Source: a virus
Length of the DNA stretch: 23,287 nt
Direction: 5' to 3' (one strand)
IMG/VR virus record: IMGVR_UViG_3300008266_001135
Span: 1 to 23,287 of that record
In this document: positions 13,253 through 21,246 of the stretch, one piece after another
Position numbering within the stretch: position 1 is the stretch's first letter
Layout: the number at the start of each line of letters is the position of its first letter
The notes under the pieces: generated by a model
What the model was told of the DNA's origin: nothing
The model's input: the letters and a program-made list of their open reading frames with translations, nothing else
Database searches by the model: none
Translations under genes and position numbers: made by a program

Positions 13253-14125
13253 CTAAGAATCTCCTAAAATAATATTACCATTAATTTCTCTTTCGCCACT
13301 GATTTTAACAGTAGTTTTGTCAAAGAACCTATTGGCAACAGTAGACATATACTTGTTGTATGTGTCTGTTAGGAGGTAACCTTGTAGATCTAGGCTTAAT
13401 TCACTTTTTATTATTCTCTCTTTTCCAACTTCCATTTCAGAAGAAACAGGAAATGAACTTATTATTGTTTTAAATTGAAATTTATTTTTCTCACCCCAGT
13501 AAGAATAATCAGCATGACTAAATGATTCTATTATTTTATTCATATGAATCATATAGTTAGTCCATATCATTACTGAATATTTTATAGTTACAAAATCAGG
13601 AACTGATATTGCATAATATTCTGGATTAGGTGTTCTATTATTTAGAAGGGAGAATTTATCATATTGGTTATTTTTATTATACTTTTTAGCCCATATATCA
13701 TAATTTCTTGTTTTATTACCATCTAATTTATTGGTTAGATTTCTATTTTTTTCAATAGATTCTCTTTTTAATATAATAATAGGAATTTGTAATTTTCCCT
13801 TTTGATCTCTAAAATAACCATCAGCCTGGATTGATTTCCAAATTTCTTGGTTTGAGAATATTGTGGGTATTTTTATTTGATTACCATTTTGGAGAATGGT
13901 AGGTTTTATTGTGTTTTTTATATATGTAATTACAGCAGTATCAACATCTTCAAGGGTTACTTTAAAATCTTTTGTATTATCATCTTCTCTAGAGATATGT
14001 TGACCTCTATTTTGCTCTTGTACTTTAATTGGATCTCCTGTAATATAAGATTCTCTCCCTAAGTCATTTAAAATGTCTTCTTGTGTTTTGGGAGTTACTC
14101 TATTTTTACGGGATGAGCGTGACAT
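13253..14125 (-). CDS. Tail completion / sheath-terminator protein (T4 gp15-like)
   Basis: This 290-residue protein is close to T4 gp15 (272). Its features parallel gp15: an early IPIIILKRESIE strand region (residues about 115-126), then VTIKYSVMIWTNYMIHMNKIIESF (about 180-203), where gp15 has a similar strand followed by a helix. A FQFKTIISSF strand and SELSLDLQGYLLTDTY towards the end match gp15's final strand and turn. The first ~55 residues are polar and probably flexible. gp15 caps the sheath and tube and joins the tail to the neck. The gene lies between neck-type genes and the sheath, as in T4 (13-14-15-(16-17)-18). The assignment comes from pattern and order; it may instead be another neck subunit. 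Confidence 0.6.
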   Translation of the reverse strand: MSRSSRKNRVTPKTQEDILNDLGRESYITGDPIKVQEQNRGQHISREDDNTKDFKVTLEDVDTAVITYIKNTIKPTILQNGNQIKIPTIFSNQEIWKSIQADGYFRDQKGKLQIPIIILKRESIEKNRNLTNKLDGNKTRNYDIWAKKYNKNNQYDKFSLLNNRTPNPEYYAISVPDFVTIKYSVMIWTNYMIHMNKIIESFSHADYSYWGEKNKFQFKTIISSFPVSSEMEVGKERIIKSELSLDLQGYLLTDTYNKYMSTVANRFFDKTTVKISGEREINGNIILGDS

Positions 14126-14128
14126 ATT

Positions 14129-14428
14129 TTATTTTAAAGATTGTACTTTTTCTTTAGCAATTATTTTATCATCGAGAGATTTTAAATCACGTTTAATAGG
14201 ATCTAATTTAACCTTAGTTAAAGTACCTACTATTTTTCCAGTTGCAGGATAAAATTCACTTACTTTATCTTTATTAGTTACTAAACTACCTCCATCTACA
14301 ACTAAACGAATTTTCTTTAAACCTAAAGATTTATTGGCTCGTTTATTTAATCCGCTTTCATCCTCATTTTCTTTAAGGGTTTTACGAATTTCTTCTCTAA
14401 TAATATGTCTTAATTCTGACTTTTTCAT
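14129..14428 (-). CDS. Small protein with capsid-targeting-like N-terminus, unknown function
   Basis: I place the start at ATG 14428-14426, giving 99 residues. The frame extends 10 codons upstream, but the internal Met begins the shared peptide exactly (MKKSELRHIIREEI, then KTLKENE). This matches the next gene's MKKSELKQLIKEII in register. Candidate protease site: L18-K19-E20. The body is basic and beta-rich (GLKKIRLVVDGGSLV, SEFYPATGKIVGTLTKVKLD) with a Lys-rich C-terminus. It is unrelated in sequence to its neighbours. The stop lies 3 bases from the gp15-like gene. Predicted internal head cargo, possibly DNA-binding given its charge; that function is a guess. Confidence 0.7.
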   Translation of the reverse strand: MKKSELRHIIREEIRKTLKENEDESGLNKRANKSLGLKKIRLVVDGGSLVTNKDKVSEFYPATGKIVGTLTKVKLDPIKRDLKSLDDKIIAKEKVQSLK

Positions 14429-14442
14429 ATTGTTTATTTTAT

Positions 14443-14452
14443 AATAAATATT
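14443..14452 (-). promoter_or_regulatory. Putative late promoter motif
   Basis: The minus strand reads AATATTTATTATAAAATA about 15 bases before the internal start at 14428. It supports that start over the longer frame, whose ATG (14458) lies upstream of the motif. Confidence 0.4.
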
Positions 14453-14754
14453 TACCAATCTTTACAAGCTTGGTATCTTGGAGTTCCTGGTTTAGCTGAG
14501 GAACATTTATGTCTTGCTCTAAATGCTTTTTTACGTTTTGTATCTCCGCTTTTACCAGTTACTTTAACACCTTTTTGACCCCAATGTATTCTTTTATATC
14601 CATCTCCATCTTTAACACATTTCATCCATTTTTTACCTTTTCTGTCTGAAGAGGTTTTACCTGTTGTTTTAGTACAACGAGCTGCTTCTTGTAAAAGTTT
14701 ATTATCTTCTAAGATAATTTCTTTTATTAATTGTTTAAGTTCTGATTTTTTCAT
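14452..14754 (-). CDS. Basic Cys-containing small protein with capsid-targeting-like N-terminus
   Basis: This 100-residue protein begins MKKSELKQLIKEII followed by LLQEAARC, with L21-Q22-E23 before Ala as the clearest cleavage candidate. The rest is strongly basic (Lys, Arg, Gly) with four Cys: C27, C46, C84 and C97. They are embedded in KKWMKCVKDGDGYKR and FRARHKCSSAKPGTPRYQACKDW-type segments (about 78-100), the latter looking like a compact knuckle motif. A small basic protein with a removable head-targeting peptide resembles T4's basic internal proteins, packaged with the DNA. It could bind DNA, chelate zinc through the four Cys, or do both. Family not identified. It is the middle of three consecutive cargo-type genes between neck and tail genes. 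Confidence 0.75.
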   Translation of the reverse strand: MKKSELKQLIKEIILEDNKLLQEAARCTKTTGKTSSDRKGKKWMKCVKDGDGYKRIHWGQKGVKVTGKSGDTKRKKAFRARHKCSSAKPGTPRYQACKDW

Positions 14755-14757
14755 AAT

Positions 14758-15222
14758 TTACTTTTCGATATCAATTTTACTTAAATTTTTAGGACTAATA
14801 TATTTCGGGAAAAGTTGATTATATATTTTTTTCCTTTTCTCATCAGTTCCTTTTATATATATTTTATTAATCTCCTCTCTTTCTCCATATTCATTAATGA
14901 AATCATCTATTATTTTACTAATAGTTTGGATTACACTAATTACTTTATTTTCATTTGTTTTTTCTAAATACTTAGGATCTATTTCTTCTTTAGTTAATTT
15001 TTTTGTTTTAAATAATAACTCAAAATATCCTGGGGAGTAATCAAATGAGTTAAGGGTTACAATGTATAAATTATTAGGAGTTTTAAATTCATATTCTGCT
15101 GATATTAGAGAATCATCTTCTTCATCCCATGATTCATCAACATTATAGAATTTAAATATTTCTTCCTTTAATATTTTATTAATTTCTTCTCTAATAATTT
15201 GTTTGAATTCTAATTTTTTCAT
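14758..15222 (-). CDS. Small protein with capsid-targeting-like N-terminus, unknown function
   Basis: This 154-residue protein begins MKKLEFKQIIREEI followed by NKILKEEIF, with L18-K19-E20 as the candidate site. The body is acidic at first (DESWDEEDDSL) and then has a beta-sheet segment (AEYEFKTPNNLYIVTLNSFD, YFELLFKTK). A helix follows (VISVIQTISKIIDDFINEYG, 95-114), then INKIYIKG and KIYNQLFPKYISP. The alternating beta/alpha layout with a YNQLFPKY ending suggests a small alpha/beta fold, possibly an acetyltransferase-like or phage-specific fold, but no catalytic motif is clear. The start lies one base past the stop of the 163-residue neck gene, so translation is probably coupled. Confidence 0.75.
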   Translation of the reverse strand: MKKLEFKQIIREEINKILKEEIFKFYNVDESWDEEDDSLISAEYEFKTPNNLYIVTLNSFDYSPGYFELLFKTKKLTKEEIDPKYLEKTNENKVISVIQTISKIIDDFINEYGEREEINKIYIKGTDEKRKKIYNQLFPKYISPKNLSKIDIEK

Positions 15223-15223
15223 A

Positions 15224-15715
15224 TTATCTTAAAAATTCTGATATATTAGGTATTTCAATTCTAATCATATGGGTAGAAACAATTACTGAATAATTTTCAC
15301 CGAAGCTTTCATTATAATCAGATAAATTACTATCATCATTTTTACCGGCAATAAATTGGTTATCTACCAAATTTGATATCTCCCAATACCTATTATCCCA
15401 TAAAATAACATCGCCTGGTTCTATTGCAAGATTTTTTTCTCTTAGGTAATCTCTTAAAAATCTAAATTTCTTATTTTGATTATAATCGGGAGTTGAATCA
15501 TCATATGTAGTAGTTGAATCTTCTCTTTCTATTAAACAAAATAGTTTTATAGGTTGATAATAAAATTTTTCAGGTGATTCCCCATAAATATTAGGTGAAG
15601 TTGCATTTAAATCAATTTTATAATAGCCAATCTCCTGCTGAACTATTCGATCAGTAAATTCACGTGAAATTTTTCTAAACAGTGAAAGATCTCGAGCTCC
15701 TCCAAATAGTGCCAT
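15224..15715 (-). CDS. Neck / head-tail connector-type structural protein (gp14-like position)
   Basis: This 163-residue protein has a helical start (FGGARDLSLFRKISREFTDRIV split over residues 4-25) and the segment IGYYKIDLNATSPNIYGES. PIKLFCLIER follows, then PGDVILWDNRYWEISN (101-116), a typical small-barrel connector strand pair. The last part, SVIVSTHMIRIEIP, also looks like a beta-strand. Beta-barrel joining proteins with a GDVI-x-W-x-x-x-YWEI pattern are common in phage necks. In transcription order it comes directly after the 383-residue neck gene and before gp15-like and sheath genes, where T4 has gp14. The specific gp14 equivalence is inferred from order; size differs from T4 gp14 (256). 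Confidence 0.6.
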   Translation of the reverse strand: MALFGGARDLSLFRKISREFTDRIVQQEIGYYKIDLNATSPNIYGESPEKFYYQPIKLFCLIEREDSTTTYDDSTPDYNQNKKFRFLRDYLREKNLAIEPGDVILWDNRYWEISNLVDNQFIAGKNDDSNLSDYNESFGENYSVIVSTHMIRIEIPNISEFLR

Positions 15716-15731
15716 AAGAGTTTAATTTTTA

Positions 15732-16883
15732 TTATCCTACATAAATTGTTAAAGGAACATTTATTAACATTTTTCTTAATACTTCATCTTCTGTTGCCTT
15801 CCTTTCTAATTGTTTTGTTCTAGAAGTTTCATCTAAAGTAAGCCTTAATTGTTCTAATAATGATTTTTTTTCATCATCAGCCATAGTTTTTAAATCACTA
15901 CCATTTAATGTTAATCCAGCTCCTGGGATATCTATTGTTGCGTATTTACCTCTAATTAAAGCTAATATTTCTTTACATAATGCTAAAGCATAATTCCATA
16001 TCCATTGTCTTCCTAATGGGTTAACAGTATTATAATCTATATTAGTGAAAGGAACATTACTATAATTTGTTACTAAACCTTGAGAACCTGATACGAATGC
16101 AGCATTTCTATCTTCTTTTAAAATATATTGGAACCATAATTTAGTATCATAAGTAGGGACTGGGAATATTCTTAATTCATTATTTAATAATTCAAATGAA
16201 TAAGCTGATCTTCTGATCATATCATTAAACTCAATATGTTGTAGTTTTTGAACATCATAGCTTAATGGTAATAACATGAATATAATACCAGGAGAATAAT
16301 TTCCAAATCCAAAACCTTCCATAAAGGTTTGAATACTACCCCCAGTACCTGCATACGGGTCAAAATATCTTGTTATAGCAGGAGGAGTTTCATGGTATAC
16401 TCTTTTAACTTCAATTGCTTTACCACTTTCAGAAACATTAGCCCATAATTCATTTAAGTTATAAACTTGTTGGTCTGTAGTAATATCTATACTTCCAGAT
16501 CTAACTTTAACATTACCTCCAGAACCTGCTTCAGTACCATAGTTTTCAGCTAAGTCAATTAATTTTCCAAAATTAGGTCTAAATAAAACATTATTTAAGT
16601 TACTTCCTGTAGATGAACCTTCTATACTTAAATAATTTTCTCTTACTTTATATTGATAAACTTCTGTAGAATAAATTGATATTGCTTCTTCAAATGCAGT
16701 ATAAAAGTTTACATCTTGCATTTCAACATTTACAATAGGATATCCTAAACGACGTGAGGCCCATTTAGCAAATTTAGGACCATCTGATTGGAATGTAATT
16801 TGACCATCATAAAATCCGAAAGGAGTTCTTCCTATAATTGAGGATGGCTGATCATCCCATATGGGTATATTTAAAGAAGACAT
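15732..16883 (-). CDS. Neck protein (T4 gp13-like position)
   Basis: This 383-residue protein carries an N-terminal FGFYDGQITFQSDGPKF (residues 22-38), then WASRRLGYPI. A conserved-looking FEEAISIYSTEVYQYKVRENY (68-88) describes a helix typical of head-closure or neck subunits. A Gly/Ser-rich insertion follows, then a beta-rich middle (ELLNNELRIFPVPTYDTKLWFQYIL, split at about 232-256). The C-terminal helical bundle (WIWNYALALCKEILALIRGKYA, then LLEQLRLTLDETSRTKQLE) resembles a connector stem. T4 gp13 is 309 residues. Two promoter-like motifs (16897-16907 and 16939-16949) precede it. The neck role is inferred from composition and order with the gp15-like and sheath genes. Confidence 0.6.
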   Translation of the reverse strand: MSSLNIPIWDDQPSSIIGRTPFGFYDGQITFQSDGPKFAKWASRRLGYPIVNVEMQDVNFYTAFEEAISIYSTEVYQYKVRENYLSIEGSSTGSNLNNVLFRPNFGKLIDLAENYGTEAGSGGNVKVRSGSIDITTDQQVYNLNELWANVSESGKAIEVKRVYHETPPAITRYFDPYAGTGGSIQTFMEGFGFGNYSPGIIFMLLPLSYDVQKLQHIEFNDMIRRSAYSFELLNNELRIFPVPTYDTKLWFQYILKEDRNAAFVSGSQGLVTNYSNVPFTNIDYNTVNPLGRQWIWNYALALCKEILALIRGKYATIDIPGAGLTLNGSDLKTMADDEKKSLLEQLRLTLDETSRTKQLERKATEDEVLRKMLINVPLTIYVG

Positions 16884-16889
16884 ATAGGT

Positions 16890-16907
16890 TATTTATAATA
16901 AATATAG
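16890..16907 (-). promoter_or_regulatory. Putative late promoter motif of the neck operon
   Basis: CTATATTTATT (16897-16907) is followed directly by ATAAATAACC and the ATG at 16883. A second ATATATTTATT lies upstream at 16939-16949. The pair sits between the large adhesin gene and the neck genes, where no clear terminator is visible. Confidence 0.45.
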
Positions 16908-16959
16908 AAACAATAAGGAAAACCACCTAGAAGGTAAAATAAATATATAAATTATGGTT

Positions 16960-19900
16960 TTATAAAACAAAGGTAAATGAACTTTCGCTTAAAGTTACAT
17001 CTGTCGGAAGTGTAGCCCAATTCAAGGTGTTTGAAAGAACCCCAGCGTAAGAATAGACAGTCTTTCCTAAAGATGAATCTATGTCTGTAGCATTGACGAA
17101 TCCTAAATCTACTGTTACTCCTGGTTGAACAGTTAATATAGCCTGAGAACCTGGTGTTGTTGATCTAAATAAAACTCTATTTGCATCTGTAGCGGTAGTA
17201 CAAGTAAAAGCAGTTGTAATTGTATTAGTTATTCCTGAAACCAATCGTTGAGTTAATCCTGCTGCTGAGACTATTAATGTTCCTACTGTAAATCCAGAAG
17301 TTGCAAATGTAACACTACCTCCTAATGTCATTGTTCCTGTAGCAGTTAATAAATTACTTAATGTAATAGTTATTGTTCCTGAGGTTGTTATATTATTCCA
17401 ACTCATTCCATTAGTTGCTAATGTTGTGGTAAATGTTATAATATTTAAAGTAGAGCCAGTCGTTATAACAGTTCCTGCAGTATAAGTTAAAGTACCTGTA
17501 TTGTAGTACACATTTCCTGAAATAGTAATCGTACCCGCAGTGTTAATAGTCAAGTTATTTCTAAGTATTGAAGTTGATACATGTGACCATGTGCCTGTTC
17601 CATTGAGTATAATTGTACTAGTACCACTAACAATAAATCCTGCGGTATTTACAGTTAAATTTCCTCCTACTAAAATAGAATTACTATTTATTGTTATTGT
17701 ACTACTACTTGTTAATAATAAGTTATTAGATACAGTTAAATTACTACTTAGTGTAATTGTAGTTGTTCCAGTTGTACCAAAAGTTGTAACATTATTCCAA
17801 TTAATACCATTTGTATTAAGAGTTGTTGATGTGGGATTAGCACCGCTTCCGATAAATAGTGTGCTTCCTGTAGTAGTAACTGTCCCTGCAGTATAAGTTA
17901 AAGTGTTATCATAATAATATACATTACCAGAAATAGTAATTGTTCCTGCTGTGTTAATAGTTAGATTATTTTTAATAGGCCCTAAAAAAGTAGAAGACCA
18001 AGTACCTGTTCCTGTTAATACTAAGTTAGTTGTTCCGCTTAGTCCTTGATTTATATTATTATTACCATTAATTGTAAAATTTCCTGTTATTGATAATTGG
18101 TTCCCATTAAGCTGTGTTGAATGATCAGAAGTTAAGTTTATACATGTTATATTTTGTGGAACATTAAAGATTGTCTGACCTCCTCCTGTATTAACTAAAT
18201 TAATATTTGCATTTGTGGTAATTAAATTGTTACCTCCTAATGTAAAACTTAAAGTTCCTGCACTTACATTTAAAGTACCAGTTAAAGTCAAATCACTTGA
18301 AAGAGTAATTGTAGTAGTTCCTGAGGTTGTTATATTATTCCAAGTTATACCATTAGTATTTAATGTTGTATTTGTTCCAATAGTTAAAGTTGAACCAGTA
18401 GTTGTAACCCCTGCCGCAGCAGTATAGGTAAGAGTTCCTGTGTTATAATATACAGTTCCACTTACTGTAATAGTTCCAACTGTATTAATAGTTAAATTGT
18501 TTCTTATTTGTCCTGTACTCGTATGACTCCAAGTACCTGTTCCACCAAGAACAATAGTAGTTGTTCCTGCTAAAACTGCTGTACCTGTATGAGTAATATT
18601 ACCATTAACTGTAAGAGTATTACCATTTAAATTAAAAGTTATTGAACCTCCTCCTCCGAGAGCTAATGTTAAATTCCCATCAGCATTCATATTATCAGAA
18701 AGAGTAAAAGTAACACCAGATGCAGAATTTGAAAAAGTTACATTATTCCAATTAATACCATTAGTAGTAAGTGTAGAAGTAGCTGTAATAGTAAAAGTTG
18801 AACCAGTTGTTACTACTGTACCTGCAGTATAAGTAAATGTTCCACCATAATAAACAGTTCCACTTATTGTGATCGTACCAGAAGTATTTATTGTAAGATT
18901 AGTTCTTAACTCACCAGTAGACCCATGACTCCAAGTTCCTGTCCCATCTAAGATAATACTTGCTGTACCCGTTGTATTACCAATACTTGTAATTGATAGG
19001 TTACCTCCTACTGTTATTGTATTATTAGTTAAAACTACATTTCCAGCAAGAGTAAAATTTCCATTAATATCTAAATTATTTGACAAAGTTATTGTACCAT
19101 TGGTGGATATAGAGATATTATTCCAACTCATCCCATTAGTTGCTAATGTTGTGGATTGCGCAATAATTACAGTAGAGCCAGTCGTTGTAACAGTTCCTGC
19201 AGTATAGGTTAAAGTTCCTGTATCATATCTAACTGTTCCACTAACTGTAATTGTTCCTGCTGTGTTAATTGTTAAATTATTTCTGATAATACCAGACGAT
19301 GAATTTGACCAGATTCCTGTTCCAGTCAATACTAAAGAAGTAGTTCCGCTGCAAATACCAGAACTAGTTGTAGTAAGGTTTCCTGATATGTTTATTGTAT
19401 TAGTATTTAATATTGGATTAGCTCCACTGTTAACAAGTGTAGCATTTGTAACATTTAAAGTGTTAGGAACAGTAGTTGTTCCAGTACCGACCACTAAAGG
19501 ACCAGTTGGGTTGAAGGTAAAGGCTCCAATACTAAAACTTAATGTTGCTGAATGACCTAATGTAAGAGTTCCTGTGATGTTTAGGTTAGAAGAAAGAGTA
19601 ATTGTATAACCTGTTCCTGCAGTTGTAAAATTATTCCAATTTAAAGTGCCTGTATTAAATGTAGTTGCTGCTGCAACTTGTATTGTAGAACCAGTTGTAG
19701 TAACTGTTCCAGTAGTATAGGTTAAAGTACCTGTATCATAGTAAACAGTCCCACTAATTGTAATTGTACCAGCAGTGTTAATAGTCAAGTTATTTCTAAG
19801 TATACCAGTAGAAGTATGTGACCAAGTCCCAGTACCATCTAATACTATATTAGTTGTACCTGATGTCGTTGCAGTAGTGGTTTGGGTTAAATTTCCACTT

Positions 19901-21234
19901 ACATTTATTGTGTTACTTGTTAGTGTCATGGCAGTAGTACCGCCCAAAGATAGAGCACCACCTACGTTTAAATTACTTGATAGAGTAAAAGTTTGTGATG
20001 CGCCAGAAAGTGTAACATTATTCCAACTCATTCCGCTTGTTGCAAATGTAGTACTTGCTGCACAGTTTAATGTAGATCCTGTAACTGTAACTGTACCTGC
20101 AGTGTAAGTAAGGATTCCTGTATTATATCTAACAGTTCCACTAACTGTAATTGTACCCGCAGTATTTATTGTTAAGTTGTTTCTAATAATACCAGTATTT
20201 GAATTTGACCAAGTGCCTGTACCGTTCAATATTAAGGAAGTAGTTCCACTACAAATACCAGAGCTAGTTGTAGTAAGGTTTCCTGATATGTTTATCGTGT
20301 TAGTATTTAGTATAGGACTTGTTGATGAATTGACAAGAGTAGCATTTGTAACACTTAAAGTATTGGGAATTGTGGTTGTACCTTGTGTTACGATTAAAGG
20401 ACCAGTAGGATTAAAAGAAAATGCTCCAATACTAAAACTTAAAGTTCCCGTATGATTTAGTGTAAGTGTTCCTGTTATATTTAAGTTTGATGAAAGTGTT
20501 ATTGTATATGTTGATCCTGCGGTTGTAAAATTATTCCAATTTAAAGTGCCTGTATTAAATGTAGTTGCTGCTGCAACTTGTATTGTAGATCCTGTAACTG
20601 TTACTGTTCCAGTAGTATATGTAAATATTCCTGTATCATAGTAAACAGTTCCACTTATTGTAAGTGTTCCCGCAGTATTAACAGTAGTATTATTTCTAAT
20701 AACACCAGTAGATGAATTACTCCATGTTCCTGTACCACCAAAAACAATCGCAGTAGTTCCTGAATATATACCAGCAGTTGTTTGTGTTAAGTTACCATTG
20801 ATATTTAAGGTATTATTTGTAAGAGTAGTAGTTCCTGTTCCTTGAAATGTTATAGCTCCAGTTACAGTCCAGTTATCTGCTAATGTATATGTTACACCTG
20901 CTCCCCCAAATGTCAATGTCCTTGACCAAGTAACACCGCCTGAAGTTAGAGTTGTCGCACCATTTAATAAAATACCATTTGCTCCTGCTTGTGTATATCC
21001 TCCTGTGCCAAGATTAAGTACACCATTTGTTGTTATATTTGCATTGAATGTAATAGTACCAACATAGTTAGTAAAGTTTACTCCTACTAAACCTGCTGAT
21101 GCAACATTTACAGTAAGATTTCCTGATGTAGCAGTAAAGGCAATATCATCCCCAGCAACAGGCACAACGCCACCTACCCAAGTAGTTGTTGCATTCCAGT
21201 TACCACCTGTATTCGATACCGTTCTTGTTGCCAT
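16960..21234 (-). CDS. Giant repetitive beta-solenoid adhesin / tail fibre (1424 residues)
   Basis: The protein is dominated by Thr, Gly, Asn and Ser with very few charged residues. The N-terminal cap is TVSNTGGNWNATTTWVGGVVP, then AGDDIAF, the start seen in secreted beta-helix adhesins. Eight solenoid repeats follow. Each begins GTGTWS, continues with RNNLTINTAGTITISG and VYYDTGTLTYTAGTV, then TTGSTL, SWNNIT, TITLSSNLN and GNLT. The anchors are spaced 171, 129, 171, 126, 134, 177 and 137 residues. The last ~100 residues form a C-terminal cap (TTAFTC, DANRVLFRST, FVNATDIDSSLGKTVYSY) shared with the 384-residue neighbour. There is no signal peptide, so virion location is likely, probably as a distal fibre or surface-binding appendage. 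Repeat number probably sets its length. The neck gene follows. Function is inferred. Confidence 0.75.
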   Translation of the reverse strand: MATRTVSNTGGNWNATTTWVGGVVPVAGDDIAFTATSGNLTVNVASAGLVGVNFTNYVGTITFNANITTNGVLNLGTGGYTQAGANGILLNGATTLTSGGVTWSRTLTFGGAGVTYTLADNWTVTGAITFQGTGTTTLTNNTLNINGNLTQTTAGIYSGTTAIVFGGTGTWSNSSTGVIRNNTTVNTAGTLTISGTVYYDTGIFTYTTGTVTVTGSTIQVAAATTFNTGTLNWNNFTTAGSTYTITLSSNLNITGTLTLNHTGTLSFSIGAFSFNPTGPLIVTQGTTTIPNTLSVTNATLVNSSTSPILNTNTINISGNLTTTSSGICSGTTSLILNGTGTWSNSNTGIIRNNLTINTAGTITVSGTVRYNTGILTYTAGTVTVTGSTLNCAASTTFATSGMSWNNVTLSGASQTFTLSSNLNVGGALSLGGTTAMTLTSNTINVSGNLTQTTTATTSGTTNIVLDGTGTWSHTSTGILRNNLTINTAGTITISGTVYYDTGTLTYTTGTVTTTGSTIQVAAATTFNTGTLNWNNFTTAGTGYTITLSSNLNITGTLTLGHSATLSFSIGAFTFNPTGPLVVGTGTTTVPNTLNVTNATLVNSGANPILNTNTINISGNLTTTSSGICSGTTSLVLTGTGIWSNSSSGIIRNNLTINTAGTITVSGTVRYDTGTLTYTAGTVTTTGSTVIIAQSTTLATNGMSWNNISISTNGTITLSNNLDINGNFTLAGNVVLTNNTITVGGNLSITSIGNTTGTASIILDGTGTWSHGSTGELRTNLTINTSGTITISGTVYYGGTFTYTAGTVVTTGSTFTITATSTLTTNGINWNNVTFSNSASGVTFTLSDNMNADGNLTLALGGGGSITFNLNGNTLTVNGNITHTGTAVLAGTTTIVLGGTGTWSHTSTGQIRNNLTINTVGTITVSGTVYYNTGTLTYTAAAGVTTTGSTLTIGTNTTLNTNGITWNNITTSGTTTITLSSDLTLTGTLNVSAGTLSFTLGGNNLITTNANINLVNTGGGQTIFNVPQNITCINLTSDHSTQLNGNQLSITGNFTINGNNNINQGLSGTTNLVLTGTGTWSSTFLGPIKNNLTINTAGTITISGNVYYYDNTLTYTAGTVTTTGSTLFIGSGANPTSTTLNTNGINWNNVTTFGTTGTTTITLSSNLTVSNNLLLTSSSTITINSNSILVGGNLTVNTAGFIVSGTSTIILNGTGTWSHVSTSILRNNLTINTAGTITISGNVYYNTGTLTYTAGTVITTGSTLNIITFTTTLATNGMSWNNITTSGTITITLSNLLTATGTMTLGGSVTFATSGFTVGTLIVSAAGLTQRLVSGITNTITTAFTCTTATDANRVLFRSTTPGSQAILTVQPGVTVDLGFVNATDIDSSLGKTVYSYAGVLSNTLNWATLPTDVTLSESSFTFVL
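18946..20736 (-). repeat. Tandem duplication of a two-repeat, ~900-bp unit in the adhesin gene
   Basis: Copy 1 spans 19837-20736 (900 bp) and copy 2 18946-19836 (891 bp). Each encodes one 171-residue and one 126-129-residue solenoid repeat. The copies share a 68-base identical run (20522-20589 and 19622-19689, exactly 900 apart). Elsewhere the protein is conserved while many third positions differ. Confidence 0.85.
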
Positions 21235-21246
21235 TTATTTTTTTAT

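Noticed and set aside
14429-14458. Ten-codon extension of the 99-residue cargo protein
   Set aside because: It overlaps the upstream gene's stop and the promoter-like motif, and only the internal Met aligns with the shared N-terminal peptide.
352-16907. Reading the AATAAATAT intergenic motif on the plus strand as a T4/cyanophage-type late promoter (NATAAATA)
   Set aside because: It would point away from every gene; no plus-strand genes exist here. The minus-strand reading, ATATTTATT, is in the right orientation.
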